Below are positions 17,573 through 26,536 of a stretch of DNA of 64,000 bases, piece by piece. The stretch covers positions 1,767,001 to 1,831,000 of the forward strand of contig NZ_CP048422.1 of the NCBI RefSeq assembly GCF_010450875.1, written 5' to 3'. Under the pieces are notes generated by a model. The model was given only the letters and a program-made list of their open reading frames with translations, had not been told where the DNA came from and did no database searches. The translations under genes and the position numbers were made by a program. The first letter of the stretch is position 1. Each line of letters opens with the position of its first letter. Source of the DNA: Sphingomonas insulae. GTDB taxonomy: Bacteria; Pseudomonadota; Alphaproteobacteria; Sphingomonadales; Sphingomonadaceae.

Positions 17573-17627
17573 CGATTCCCTCACGAGTCCATTGGCTATG
17601 TTCTCGATCTGTTCCGATCGATCCAAC

Positions 17628-17656
17628 TTGTCTAGGAAAATTTCCTACGCTATCGC
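17628..17656. promoter_or_regulatory. Promoter of the S24 repressor gene with the palindrome TAGGAAAATTTCCTA
   Basis: TAGGAAAATTTCCTA (17633-17647) is a perfect 7-1-7 palindrome. On the + strand, TTGTCT (17628-17633) and TATCGC (17651-17656) form a -35/-10 pair with a 17-bp spacer, and the palindrome fills the spacer. Transcription would start near 17663, almost at the GTG start, so the message may be leaderless. A repressor on this site would control both divergent operons. Confidence 0.6.
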
Positions 17657-17663
17657 ATCCAAG

Positions 17664-18281
17664 GTGGAGACGGTTGATCCCAGAAGCCGGCTGACGGCAT
17701 TGGCGGCGGCGCGTGGCGACAGCCTGGCGGCATTGTCGGCGATGATCGGGCGCAACCCGGCCTATCTGCAGCAGTTCGTAACGCGCGGGTCGCCGCGGCG
17801 GTTGGCGGACGACGACCGCCGGCGGCTGGCCGATTATTTCGGGGTCGACGAGGTCGAACTGGGCGCGGAGCCGGGGCGCCGGCCATTCGTGCTGCCGCGA
17901 CTCGATATCGCGGCGTCGGCGGGACCGGGCGCGTTCGTCGACGGGGAAATCGTGCTGGGCGCGGCGGCGATCGACCCGGCGCTGGCAAGCCGGCTGGGGT
18001 TGCGCGACGGACAGGCGGCGATCGTGCGGGTGCGCGGCGATTCGATGGAGCCGGGACTGGTCGATGGCGACCTGATCGTGGTCGACCGCGCCCGCCGGAC
18101 TCCCGATGCGCGCGGTGCGGTGTTCGTGGTGCGGATCGACGATGCGGTGATGGTCAAGCGCGTCCGCCGCGGGCGGGGCAAACCGATGGTGACGAGTGAC
18201 AATCCTGCAGCGGCGGCGGTGCCGGAGGGGGCGGTGGAGGTGATCGGCCGCGTGGTATGGCTGATGCGCGAGCCGCGCTGA
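17664..18281 (+). CDS. S24-family LexA-like self-cleaving transcriptional repressor
   Basis: About 205 aa from the GTG at 17664 (VETVDPRSRLTALAAARG). The N-terminal part is a helix-turn-helix of a compact type (SLAALSAMIGRNPAYLQQFV), followed by a peptidase S24 domain. The catalytic serine is in RGDSMEPGLVDGD, the lysine in AVMVKRV, and an Ala-Gly pair in AASAGPGA is a candidate self-cleavage site. It is divergent from the kynA operon with a perfect palindrome between. The target range is unknown; the next open frame upstream (17556) is judged not to be the start. Confidence 0.85.
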   Translation: METVDPRSRLTALAAARGDSLAALSAMIGRNPAYLQQFVTRGSPRRLADDDRRRLADYFGVDEVELGAEPGRRPFVLPRLDIAASAGPGAFVDGEIVLGAAAIDPALASRLGLRDGQAAIVRVRGDSMEPGLVDGDLIVVDRARRTPDARGAVFVVRIDDAVMVKRVRRGRGKPMVTSDNPAAAAVPEGAVEVIGRVVWLMREPR

Positions 18282-18343
18282 CCGCGCGTCGAAATGCCGG
18301 CAGTCAGATCGTCATCGGGCGGCCCGGCGCCCGTCACGCTGGC

Positions 18344-18514
18344 CTAGCGGCGGCGGTCCCGCAGCCAGATCGCCACCGCGCCCAGGCTGCCGATGACCAG
18401 TCCCGCCACAAAGCCGATCGTTACCTGACCCTGGGTCAGGCCCACGATAGTGCCGCCGATGGTGCAGATCGCGATCAGGATGCCGCCGGCGGCGGAAGGG
18501 GGAGTGTCGGCCAT
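18344..18514 (-). CDS. Small 56-aa membrane protein
   Basis: Begins at the ATG at 18514 (MADTPPSAAGGILIAICTIGG). One or two hydrophobic stretches (residues about 11-28 and 34-50) end in the positive tail LRDRRR, giving a single-pass or hairpin membrane protein. The longer frame covering 19564 is a shadow. It converges with the S24 repressor gene and is on the opposite strand to the 69-aa gene. Function unknown. Confidence 0.6.
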   Translation of the reverse strand: MADTPPSAAGGILIAICTIGGTIVGLTQGQVTIGFVAGLVIGSLGAVAIWLRDRRR

Positions 18515-18685
18515 GGCATGCCCCTGCCACGTCCCGCTGCGGGACGCCAGCGTACCGGAGCGGGACAGGTGGCACAGGCGCGCGGGGCGGTGTTTACCAT
18601 CGCCAGCCGCCGGACCGGGGCGATGCCATAGGACTGGCACGGCGATTGTAGGTGGGCGGCCAACCGTATCGTCCAGGAGTATCGC

Positions 18686-18895
18686 ATGGCCGCCCTTTAT
18701 CTCGCCGACGCACAGCAGGTGATCGAGGCGGCGGACCTCATCGCGACCTTCGGCGACGAGGCGCCGGTCGAGGCGGCGATCCGCGCGGGACGGATGCGCG
18801 ACATCGGGAATTACGTGCACTTCTGCCGCTGGCGCCAGACCGAGCGGTTGATCGCGGTGATGTCTTCGGACGAGGCGGTCGGCACGGTGCATTGA
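18686..18895 (+). CDS. Unknown 69-aa protein
   Basis: MAALYLADAQQVIEAADLIA, a small soluble protein with no recognised domain, likely mostly helical. An AGGAG site sits 8 bp upstream of the ATG, a good signal for a real gene. It contains a single Cys (HFCRWRQTE). It stands alone between the membrane peptide and tamA. Its function cannot be assigned. Confidence 0.55.
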   Translation: MAALYLADAQQVIEAADLIATFGDEAPVEAAIRAGRMRDIGNYVHFCRWRQTERLIAVMSSDEAVGTVH

Positions 18896-19068
18896 TCCGG
18901 CGTCGACCGGCGGCATGCGCGCGGGGCCGAACGGTCGGGCGATGCCTGCCGGCGCGGCGCTCAGGCGGGGCTGCATCCATGCCGTCCGACCGTCACCGCG
19001 CCCGGTTGGTCGGAAAAGGGCCTGACATGGGACTGTCGCGGCGGGTCGGCGCACGCTAGGACCGCCGG

Positions 19069-21054
19069 ATGGTGGCGCATGTGGGGTGGTTCGGGCTTGG
19101 CGCGACTGCCATGCTTCTTCTCTCCGGACCGGCCGCGGCGCAGACCATGCCCGCGGCGACGATGCCGCTCGACCCCGATCGTTCGCTCGATCCCAAAGTC
19201 CCGCTCGATCCAAGCGCCCCGCTCGACCCCAATGCGCCGCTGGCTTCCCTGCCGGATATTGGCGTCGCCTGGCCCGACCTGGGCGCGGACGCGGGGGCGA
19301 CCACGGCGACGCAGGCGACCGACGGTGCCGCAGAGACACGCTACGGATGGCGGATCGACGGGCTGGACAGCGCCGCGACGCCGCTGCTGCGCCAGCGGTT
19401 CGACGATCTGTCGACGCTGAACGCCAACGACGGCAGAGACGCGAATGCCGCACAGCTGGACCGGCGGGCACGCGAGGACGCCGACCTGCTCCAGACGCTG
19501 CTGCGCGGCGAGGGCTATTACGATGCACGCGTGACGACGCGGGTCGAACCGGGGCCGAAGCCACTGGTCGTCCTGCAGGCGGAGGCGGGGACGCTGTACC
19601 GCTTCAACGGCGTGACGTTGGGCGGGATCGCCGCGACGGAGGGCAAGGCGACGACGTTGCGCGATGCCTTTGGCGTGAAGACGCAGGATGCGGTCAACGC
19701 CGACGCGATCGTTGCGGGCGAGGCGCGGCTGAAGACGCGGATCGGGCAGGAGGGCTTTCCGTTCGCCGACGTCGGCGAACCGCAGATCGTCGTCGACCAC
19801 GCCACGAAGACGGCGACGCTGGACCTGGCGGTGGCGCCGGGGGCGGAGCGGCGGTTCGGACAGGTGGTGGCGCTGCCCGGCAACCGCGTGTTCGATGCGC
19901 ATCACGTCCAGGAAATCGCGCGCTTCACCCCGGGCGAGACCTATGATGCCTCGTCGCTCGACGATCTGCGCCGGGCCTTGATCCAGACCAGCCTCGTCTC
20001 GGCGGTCACGCTGAAGCCCGTCGAGGGGACAACGCCCGGCACCGTCGATATCGGCGTGAAGCTGGAACCGGCGCCGCCCCGCACCATCGCCGGCGAAGTC
20101 GGGTACGGCACCGGCGAGGGCGCGCGGGCCGAGCTGAGCTGGACGCACCGCAACCTGTTCCCGCCCGAAGGAGCAGTGACCGTTCGCGGCGTCGCCGGCA
20201 CGCGCGAGCAGCTGGGTAGCCTGGTATTCCGGCGCAACAACTTCGAGGGGCGCGACCGGGTGCTGACCGCGCAGGTCGCCGCGGCACACGTGCAGCGCGA
20301 TGCATATGAGGCGAAGACCTTTTCGCTGTCGGCGACGCTGGAACGGCAAACGACGATCTTCTTTCAGAAAGCCTGGACCTGGTCGCTGGGCGGCGAGCTG
20401 GTGACGTCGGACGAGCGCGACGTGATCGCCGCGACCGGCGCACCGCGGCGACGGACCTTCTATATCGCGGCGGCGCCGACCAGCCTCAATTATGACGGCA
20501 CCGACGACCTGCTGGATCCGACCCGCGGTTTCCGGCTGGGCGGGCGGATCAGCCCCGAATTTTCGTTGCAGGGTGCGGCGTTCGGCTATGTGCGGACGCA
20601 GGTAGACGGCAGCGCCTATCAACCGCTGAAGCGCGGGCTGGTGCTGGCGGAACGGGTGCGGCTGGGGTCGATCCTCGGCGCGTCGCGCGACAGCATCGCG
20701 CCGTCACGGCGGTTCTATGCCGGCGGCGGTGCGTCGGTGCGCGGTTACGGCTATCAGGCGATCGGACCGCGGGACGTCAACAACGACCCGATTGGCGGCC
20801 GCAGTCTGGCCGAATTCTCAATCGAGGCGCGGGTGAAGACGTTCGGCAATTTCGGCATCGTGCCGTTCCTGGATGGCGGCACGATCTATACCAGCGCGCT
20901 GCCGCGACTGAGCGATTTCCAATATGGTGCGGGCGTCGGCGTGCGCTATTATTCGAACTTTGGCCCGATCCGCCTCGACGTTGGCACGCCCTTGAACCCG
21001 CAGCCGGGCGACAGCCGCGTCGCCGTATACGTGTCGCTGGGGCAGGCGTTTTGA
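19069..21054 (+). CDS. tamA: TamA, outer-membrane translocation/assembly protein
   Basis: Protein of 661 aa. A signal peptide (MVAHVGWFGLGATAMLLLSG) precedes an odd linker of repeated LDPxxPLDP units (near residues 37-65). Three POTRA-like regions follow, and then a BamA/TamA barrel (Omp85 family) ending in the typical RVAVYVSLGQAF C-terminus with final Phe. TamA works with TamB to insert some outer-membrane proteins. The next gene begins inside the stop codon (TTGA), and its product is TamB, so the two are made together. Confidence 0.92.
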   Translation: MVAHVGWFGLGATAMLLLSGPAAAQTMPAATMPLDPDRSLDPKVPLDPSAPLDPNAPLASLPDIGVAWPDLGADAGATTATQATDGAAETRYGWRIDGLDSAATPLLRQRFDDLSTLNANDGRDANAAQLDRRAREDADLLQTLLRGEGYYDARVTTRVEPGPKPLVVLQAEAGTLYRFNGVTLGGIAATEGKATTLRDAFGVKTQDAVNADAIVAGEARLKTRIGQEGFPFADVGEPQIVVDHATKTATLDLAVAPGAERRFGQVVALPGNRVFDAHHVQEIARFTPGETYDASSLDDLRRALIQTSLVSAVTLKPVEGTTPGTVDIGVKLEPAPPRTIAGEVGYGTGEGARAELSWTHRNLFPPEGAVTVRGVAGTREQLGSLVFRRNNFEGRDRVLTAQVAAAHVQRDAYEAKTFSLSATLERQTTIFFQKAWTWSLGGELVTSDERDVIAATGAPRRRTFYIAAAPTSLNYDGTDDLLDPTRGFRLGGRISPEFSLQGAAFGYVRTQVDGSAYQPLKRGLVLAERVRLGSILGASRDSIAPSRRFYAGGGASVRGYGYQAIGPRDVNNDPIGGRSLAEFSIEARVKTFGNFGIVPFLDGGTIYTSALPRLSDFQYGAGVGVRYYSNFGPIRLDVGTPLNPQPGDSRVAVYVSLGQAF

Positions 21055-24000
21055 ACTGCTGGCTGCGGCGCATCGCGCTGGCGGTCGCCGCGCTGGTGGC
21101 GGTGTTCGCCGCCGCGCTGGCCATCGTCGACACGGATGTGGGCCATCGCTGGGTCGCCGAGCGGATCGGCGCGATCCGCACCGCCAACGGGCTGCGTTTC
21201 ACCGTCGGGCGGATCGACGGGTCGCTGTACGGACAGGCACGGTTGAAGGACGTTCGGGTCCAGGACCTCGACGGGTTGCTGGTACAGGCGCCGGTGGTGA
21301 CGCTCGACTGGAAACCGTGGCTGTGGTTTCGCAACCGGCTGGACATCGCGGCGCTGGCAATTCCGCAGGCGACGCTGTTCCATGCCCCGCATACCCGCAA
21401 ATCGGCCAAACGCGGCCCGATCCTGCCGGATTTCGACATTCGTATCGGACGGCTGGCGATCGATCGACTGGTGCTGGCGAAGCCCGTGCTGGGGACGGAG
21501 CGGATCGGGCGGGTCGTCGGGCGGGCCGACATCCGCCGGGGACGTGCGCTGGTGCGGCTGGATGCGGACGTGGCGGGATCGGACCGGCTGGCGCTGCGGA
21601 TCGATGCCGAACCGGATCGCGACCGGTTCGACGTGGACGTGCGCGCATCGGGCGCGGCGGGCGGCGTGCTGGCGCGCGGTATCGGTATCCGCCGCGCGCT
21701 GACGCTCGACATCGGCGGTGACGGCAGCTGGTCGCGCTGGCGCGGCCGCGCGGTCGGTCGGGCGGGGACGGTTCGGGCCGTCGATCTGGCGCTGGCGGCG
21801 GATGCGGGACGCTACACGCTGTCGGGCAATGTCGCGCCCGGCGGGATGTTCGGCGCACTGGCAGAGCGGCTGGCGCGGCCGCGCATGCTGGTCAACGGCA
21901 GCGCCACATTCGCCGAACGTCGGCTGGATGGCGCGCTGTCGTTGCGCAGCCCGGCGATCGCGACCGAGGTGACCGGGCTGATCGACCTGGGCGCGAGTGC
22001 CTTCCGCAACGTGCGCGTCAGGACGCGGCTGCTTCGCCCGGCGGCGGTGATCGCGACGATGAGCGGCAGGGGGGTCGAATTGCGTGCGGTACTGGACGGC
22101 GGGTTCGACGCCGCGCGGTTCGATTTTCGGCTGCGTGCCGATCGACTGGGTGTCGACCGGACGGGGATGCGCGCGGTACGGCTGGCTGGCAGCGGACGGC
22201 TGGGACAGCGGGCGACGACGATGCCGGTGCGCTTCGCCGCCGCCGAGGTGACCGGCGTCGGCAATGTCGCGGGCGGTATCCTGCGCAACCTGAGCCTGGA
22301 CGGGCCGCTGGTGCTGAAGGGATCGCTGCTGACCGGGGACGCGCTGCGCCTGCGGTCGGACAAGCTGGCGGGACGGATCATGCTGGCGGTGGATTTCGCC
22401 ACCGGCCGCTACGAAATGGGGCTGAACGGCACGCTCAATCGCCTGTATATCAAGGGGTTGGGGGTCGTCGACCTGCGCAGCGACCTGCGGGTGGTGCCGG
22501 GGGCGGGCGGACGCGGCACGCGGATCGTCGGACGCGGCGCGGTGCAGGTGATACGGCTGGACAACGGCTTCCTGCGCGGATTGACCGGCGGATTGCCGCG
22601 GATCGTCACCGGGCTGGAGCGGACGCCGGACGGCGTGCTGCATTTCACCGACATGGTGCTGACGTCGCCGCTGCTCACCCTGCGCGGCAACGGGCTGCGG
22701 CGGCGCGACGAGACGTTCCATATCGAGGCGGTCGGGCGGCACGGCCAATATGGCCCGGTGACGATGAGGCTGGACGGCAAGATCGACCGGCCGACGCTGG
22801 ACCTGATATTTGCGCGGCCGAACGACACCCTGGGCCTGTCGCAGGTGCGTGCGCACCTGGATCCGACGGCGCAGGGGTTCGACTGGCGCGCCGAGGGGGG
22901 ATCGCGACTGGGGCCGTTCGCGGCGACGGGGTCGATCCTGCTGCTGCCACCGGGGGTGGACGACATCATCCAGGTCGACCGGCTGGCGGTGAGCGGCACG
23001 GTCGCCTCCGGGCGGCTGGCGATTGTCAGCGGCGGGTTCACCGGCACGCTGAACGTGGCGGGCGGCGGGCTGTCGGGGGAATTGTTGCTCCGCCCGGTGG
23101 GGACCGTGCAGCGGATCGAGATGCATCTGGCGGCGGCGAATGCGCGGCTATCGACCGCGCTGCTGCGGCGCGGACGGCTGGATGCAACGATGCTGCTCGA
23201 TCCGGCAGGCACGTCGATCGATGCCACCGCGACCGGGCTAGGTCTGCGACAGGGGCGGCTGAGCCTCGCCCGCTTTGCCGGCAACGCCCGGCTGCGCGGC
23301 GGCGTGGGTGAGGTTCGGGCGTCGATCGCCGGATCGCGCGGGCGCGCGTTCGATATCCAGACGGTGACGCAGGTGTCGCCCGACCGGTACGTCGTGGCGG
23401 CTGAGGGTACGCTGGATCGCCGGTCGCTGAAGCTGCTGACCCCGGCGGAGATCGTGCGCGATGGCGATGGATGGCGGCTGTCGTCCACCAGGCTCGCCTT
23501 TGCCGGAGGCGAAGGCGCGGTGAGCGGGCGGTTCGGGGCAGGAGGCCTTGCGGTGGATGCATCGCTGACGCGGATGCCGCTGGCGATCCTCGACATCGGT
23601 TTTCCGCGGTTGGGGCTGAGCGGCACCGCCTCTGGCACGTTCAGCTACGATGCCGTCGACGGACAGGCGCCGACCGGCAAGGCCAACGTCACCGTCCGGG
23701 GCCTGAGCCGTGCCGGGCTGGTGCTGTCGTCTCGGCCGATCGACGTCGGGCTGGCGGCGGCGCTGTCGGTCGACCGGCTGGGGGTGCGCGCGGTGATGGC
23801 GTCGGGCGGCAAGACGATCGGCCGCGGACAGGCGCTGCTGCGGCCGCTGGGCACGGGTGACCTCGCCAGCCGGATCGCCGCCGCGCCACTGTTCGCGCAA
23901 TTGCGGTACCAGGGGCCGGCCGATACGCTGTGGCGGTTGACCGGCGTCGAACTGTTCGACCTGTCGGGGCCGGTGGCGATCGGTGCGGATGTCAGTGGGC

Positions 24001-25169
24001 GGATCGATGCGCCGGTGATCCGCGGCGTGTTGCAGGCGTCGGGCGCGCGGATCGAGAGTGCGAACACCGGCACCGTGCTGACCAACGTCGCCGCGACCGG
24101 CCGGTTCGGCGGATCGCGGTTGCAGATCGACCGCTTCGCCGCGGATGCAGGCAAGGGCGGGCGGGTGACCGGCAGCGGCGGGTTCGACTTTGCCGCGAAC
24201 GGTGGCATCGGCATCGATATCCGGCTGGCGGCGGATCATGCGGTGATGATCAATCGCGACGATATCGGAGCCACGGTGACGGGGCCGCTGACCTTCACGT
24301 CCGATGGCACGGGCGGCCGGATCGCAGGCGATGTGGTGCTGAACCGGAGTCGCTATCGGCTGGGACAGGCGACGGCGGCCACTGCGGTGCCGCGCCTCAA
24401 CATCCGCGAGATCAACCTGCCCGACGGCGGCGAGGAAGACGAGGCCCCGATCGCGCCATGGACGCTGGCGATCAAGGCGAAGGCGGCAGACAAGGTGATC
24501 GTCAGCGGGCTGGGCCTGTCGAGCGAATGGTCGGCGGACCTCGCCATAGCGGGCGAACCGGCCAATCCGGCGATCACCGGTGCCGCAACGCTGGTGCGCG
24601 GCGACTATGAATTCGCCGGCCGCAAGTTCGAGCTCAACCGCGGGATCATCCGCTTCGCCGGCGAGGTGCCGGCGAATCCGGCGCTGGATATCGAGGCGAA
24701 TGCGGACAGCACCGGCCTGAGTGCGGCGATCCGGGTGACCGGAACCGCGTTGAAGCCGGAGATCGGCTTTTCCAGCGTACCGGCGCTGCCGCAGGACGAA
24801 TTGCTGTCGCGCCTGTTGTTCGGCACGTCCATCACCAGCCTGTCGGCGCCCGAGGCGCTACAACTGGCATCGGCGGTGGCGGCGTTGCAGAATGGCGGGA
24901 ATGGGCTCAATCCGATCAACGCAGTCCGGCGGGCGGCGGGGCTTGACCGGTTGCGCATCCTGCCTGCCGATCCGCAGACCGGGCAGGGGACGTCGATCGC
25001 GGCGGGCAAATATGTGACGCGTCGCCTGTACGCCGAGATCGTGACCGACGGTCAGGGCTATTCCGCGACGCAGGTCGAGTTCCAAGTGACGCGCTGGCTG
25101 TCGCTGCTGTCGAGCATCTCGACGTTGGGGCGGCAGAGCGCAAACGTGCGGGTGTCGAAAGATTATTGA
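21051..25169 (+). CDS. tamB: TamB, translocation and assembly module inner-membrane-anchored protein
   Basis: Very long protein of 1372 aa. A single N-terminal membrane anchor (ALAVAALVAVFAAALAIVD) precedes a long beta-helical AsmA/DUF490-like body ending in a C-terminal domain with the family pattern SRLLFGTSITSLSAPEALQL. Start is TTG at 21051 overlapping the tamA stop, so translation is coupled. Members span the envelope and move lipids or outer-membrane proteins together with TamA. The size and the tamA-tamB pairing give high confidence; the long minus-strand frames over it are shadows. Confidence 0.92.
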   Translation: MNCWLRRIALAVAALVAVFAAALAIVDTDVGHRWVAERIGAIRTANGLRFTVGRIDGSLYGQARLKDVRVQDLDGLLVQAPVVTLDWKPWLWFRNRLDIAALAIPQATLFHAPHTRKSAKRGPILPDFDIRIGRLAIDRLVLAKPVLGTERIGRVVGRADIRRGRALVRLDADVAGSDRLALRIDAEPDRDRFDVDVRASGAAGGVLARGIGIRRALTLDIGGDGSWSRWRGRAVGRAGTVRAVDLALAADAGRYTLSGNVAPGGMFGALAERLARPRMLVNGSATFAERRLDGALSLRSPAIATEVTGLIDLGASAFRNVRVRTRLLRPAAVIATMSGRGVELRAVLDGGFDAARFDFRLRADRLGVDRTGMRAVRLAGSGRLGQRATTMPVRFAAAEVTGVGNVAGGILRNLSLDGPLVLKGSLLTGDALRLRSDKLAGRIMLAVDFATGRYEMGLNGTLNRLYIKGLGVVDLRSDLRVVPGAGGRGTRIVGRGAVQVIRLDNGFLRGLTGGLPRIVTGLERTPDGVLHFTDMVLTSPLLTLRGNGLRRRDETFHIEAVGRHGQYGPVTMRLDGKIDRPTLDLIFARPNDTLGLSQVRAHLDPTAQGFDWRAEGGSRLGPFAATGSILLLPPGVDDIIQVDRLAVSGTVASGRLAIVSGGFTGTLNVAGGGLSGELLLRPVGTVQRIEMHLAAANARLSTALLRRGRLDATMLLDPAGTSIDATATGLGLRQGRLSLARFAGNARLRGGVGEVRASIAGSRGRAFDIQTVTQVSPDRYVVAAEGTLDRRSLKLLTPAEIVRDGDGWRLSSTRLAFAGGEGAVSGRFGAGGLAVDASLTRMPLAILDIGFPRLGLSGTASGTFSYDAVDGQAPTGKANVTVRGLSRAGLVLSSRPIDVGLAAALSVDRLGVRAVMASGGKTIGRGQALLRPLGTGDLASRIAAAPLFAQLRYQGPADTLWRLTGVELFDLSGPVAIGADVSGRIDAPVIRGVLQASGARIESANTGTVLTNVAATGRFGGSRLQIDRFAADAGKGGRVTGSGGFDFAANGGIGIDIRLAADHAVMINRDDIGATVTGPLTFTSDGTGGRIAGDVVLNRSRYRLGQATAATAVPRLNIREINLPDGGEEDEAPIAPWTLAIKAKAADKVIVSGLGLSSEWSADLAIAGEPANPAITGAATLVRGDYEFAGRKFELNRGIIRFAGEVPANPALDIEANADSTGLSAAIRVTGTALKPEIGFSSVPALPQDELLSRLLFGTSITSLSAPEALQLASAVAALQNGGNGLNPINAVRRAAGLDRLRILPADPQTGQGTSIAAGKYVTRRLYAEIVTDGQGYSATQVEFQVTRWLSLLSSISTLGRQSANVRVSKDY

Positions 25170-25196
25170 ACGGCGACGGGATGTGCTGCCACCAGC

Positions 25197-25227
25197 CCCG
25201 TCACGCCGGCGCGAGCCGGGTGACGGG
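25197..25227. terminator. Bidirectional hairpin between tamB and the 25251 gene
   Basis: CCCGTCAC (25197-25204) pairs with GTGACGGG (25220-25227), and inside it CCGGC pairs with GCCGG around a GCGA loop. It lies 28 bp past the tamB stop and 24 bp past the convergent gene's stop, so it could end both transcripts. It has no long T-run. Confidence 0.5.
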
Positions 25228-25250
25228 TCATTGCATGGGTGCGGTACCGA

Positions 25251-25601
25251 TCAGCGCTTGCCAACGCGCTGCTTGCGAGCGGCATAGCGCGCGTCGCGCG
25301 CGGCCTTCATCTCGGCCTCGGTCGGGATCTTCGGCTTGGCCTTGGCGGCAGCTTCGGCAGCGGCGAGGGCTGCGGCTTCGGCAGCGGCCTTCTTTTCGGC
25401 GATCTCACGCTCGCGCGCGGCCTGTTTCTCGGCACGCTTTTCGGCCAGCGCGGCTTCCTTGGCCTCCGCCGCGGCCTTGCGCTCGGCGACGATCGCCGGG
25501 TCGAGCGGCGGCTTGGCGCGCAGTTTATCGAGCGCGGCCTGCTTGGCCTGGGCGGAAAGGGCGGCGCGCTCCTGGAACGTCTGGGGCTTGTAGGCTGGCA
25601 T
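25251..25601 (-). CDS. Alanine-rich coiled-coil protein (DUF6481-like)
   Basis: Protein of 116 aa from the ATG at 25601 (MPAYKPQTFQERAALSAQAK). Almost the whole chain after residue 15 is Ala/Lys/Glu heptad-like (RKAAAEAKEAALAEKRAEK), predicting one long charged helix. Small proteins of this design are frequent in sphingomonads and are labelled DUF6481; that label is by resemblance only. Convergent with tamB. Function unknown. Confidence 0.65.
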   Translation of the reverse strand: MPAYKPQTFQERAALSAQAKQAALDKLRAKPPLDPAIVAERKAAAEAKEAALAEKRAEKQAAREREIAEKKAAAEAAALAAAEAAAKAKPKIPTEAEMKAARDARYAARKQRVGKR

Positions 25602-25766
25602 GTGGGTAGTGAAGATCCTGTCGGTTCGTGCGGCGGTCATGCGGCGTGCGTGACCGTTCCGGGCCGTCCGTTAAAGCAAAACGCGCCATTCTCCAAAAAC
25701 GTGCCATCGCGTTGGCGGATGAGGCGCTGTACGCGATCGCGGATAGCATGATGGAGTGACACGGGC

Positions 25767-26435
25767 ATGACGCCGCGCGAATTGTTGGGAACGGCCGAGG
25801 TGCCGGGTGGCGAGCCGCTAAGGCTGTTTCGGCGTGGCGACGATTTCATGATCGTGCTCGAACGCAACGAGCTGATGAACAGTCGGATGAGCGGTTCGGA
25901 AGAGGCGTTGGCCGTCATGACGATCGATCGGCTGCGGACGCCCGCGCCGCACGTGCTGGTGGGCGGATACGGCATGGGGTTCACGTTGCGGGCGGCGCTC
26001 GCTGCGCTGGGCGGGCAGGCGCGGGTGACGGTGGCGGAACTGGTGCCGGACATCATCGAGTGGGCGCGCGGGCCGATGGCGGCGCTGACCGCCGGTTGCC
26101 TGGACGATCCCCGGGTCGCGGTGACGTTCGCCGACGTTGCCGAAGTGATCGCGGGCGGGCGCGGCAGCTACGATGCGATCCTGCTCGATGTCGACAACGG
26201 ACCGGACGGGCTGGTGCGGGCGGCGAACGACCGGCTGTATTCGGCCCGTGGGCTGGCGATGGCGCGCGCGGCGTTGCGGCCGGGCGGCGTGCTGGCGATA
26301 TGGTCGGCGGCCAAGGATGCGGCATTCGCGCGGCGGCTGCGCGAGGGCGGGTTCGAGGTGGACGAAGTGGCGGTACGGGCGCGGAGCAACGGCAAGGGCG
26401 CGATGCACACGATCTGGTTCGCCAGGGGGCGGTGA
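25767..26435 (+). CDS. Spermidine-synthase-like SAM-dependent methyltransferase-fold protein
   Basis: Protein of 222 aa with a Rossmann-like AdoMet site: HVLVGGYGMGFTLRAALA (residues about 64-80), VAELVPDIIEWARGP and a DAILLDVDNGPD acidic motif. This arrangement is that of spermidine-synthase-type (SpeE-like) or MnmC-like proteins lacking extra domains. The aminopropyl-transfer residues cannot be confirmed, so the true reaction is unknown. It begins MTPRELLGTAEVPGG and stands between two divergent or convergent genes. Confidence 0.75.
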   Translation: MTPRELLGTAEVPGGEPLRLFRRGDDFMIVLERNELMNSRMSGSEEALAVMTIDRLRTPAPHVLVGGYGMGFTLRAALAALGGQARVTVAELVPDIIEWARGPMAALTAGCLDDPRVAVTFADVAEVIAGGRGSYDAILLDVDNGPDGLVRAANDRLYSARGLAMARAALRPGGVLAIWSAAKDAAFARRLREGGFEVDEVAVRARSNGKGAMHTIWFARGR

Positions 26436-26497
26436 GGGAGGCGGCGCGCCTCTCGTCGACGAGTATGCCCGCCGATCGGCGTGCGTGAGGCCTCCGT

Positions 26498-26529
26498 CCA
26501 GCCCCCTTCCGCCGAAGGAGGGGGGCTGG
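26498..26529. terminator. Hairpin between convergent genes at 26435 and 26537
   Basis: CCAGCCCCCTTC (26498-26509) pairs with 26514-26529 (GAAGGAGGGGGGCTGG) with one bulge and a 4-nt loop. It lies 60-100 bp past the 26435 stop and directly before the aldehyde dehydrogenase stop, so it could act as a shared terminator. No T-run was seen. Confidence 0.4.
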
Positions 26530-26536
26530 TTCGGGT

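Noticed and set aside
18344..19564. Long minus-strand frame of over 400 codons
   Set aside because: Arg/Ala/Pro-rich shadow of GC-rich DNA over tamA and other genes. Only its last 56 codons (18344-18514) look like a real small membrane protein.
20949..23126. 725-codon minus-strand frame
   Set aside because: Lies opposite tamA/tamB, has an antisense-type composition and no motif, and overlaps well-supported genes.
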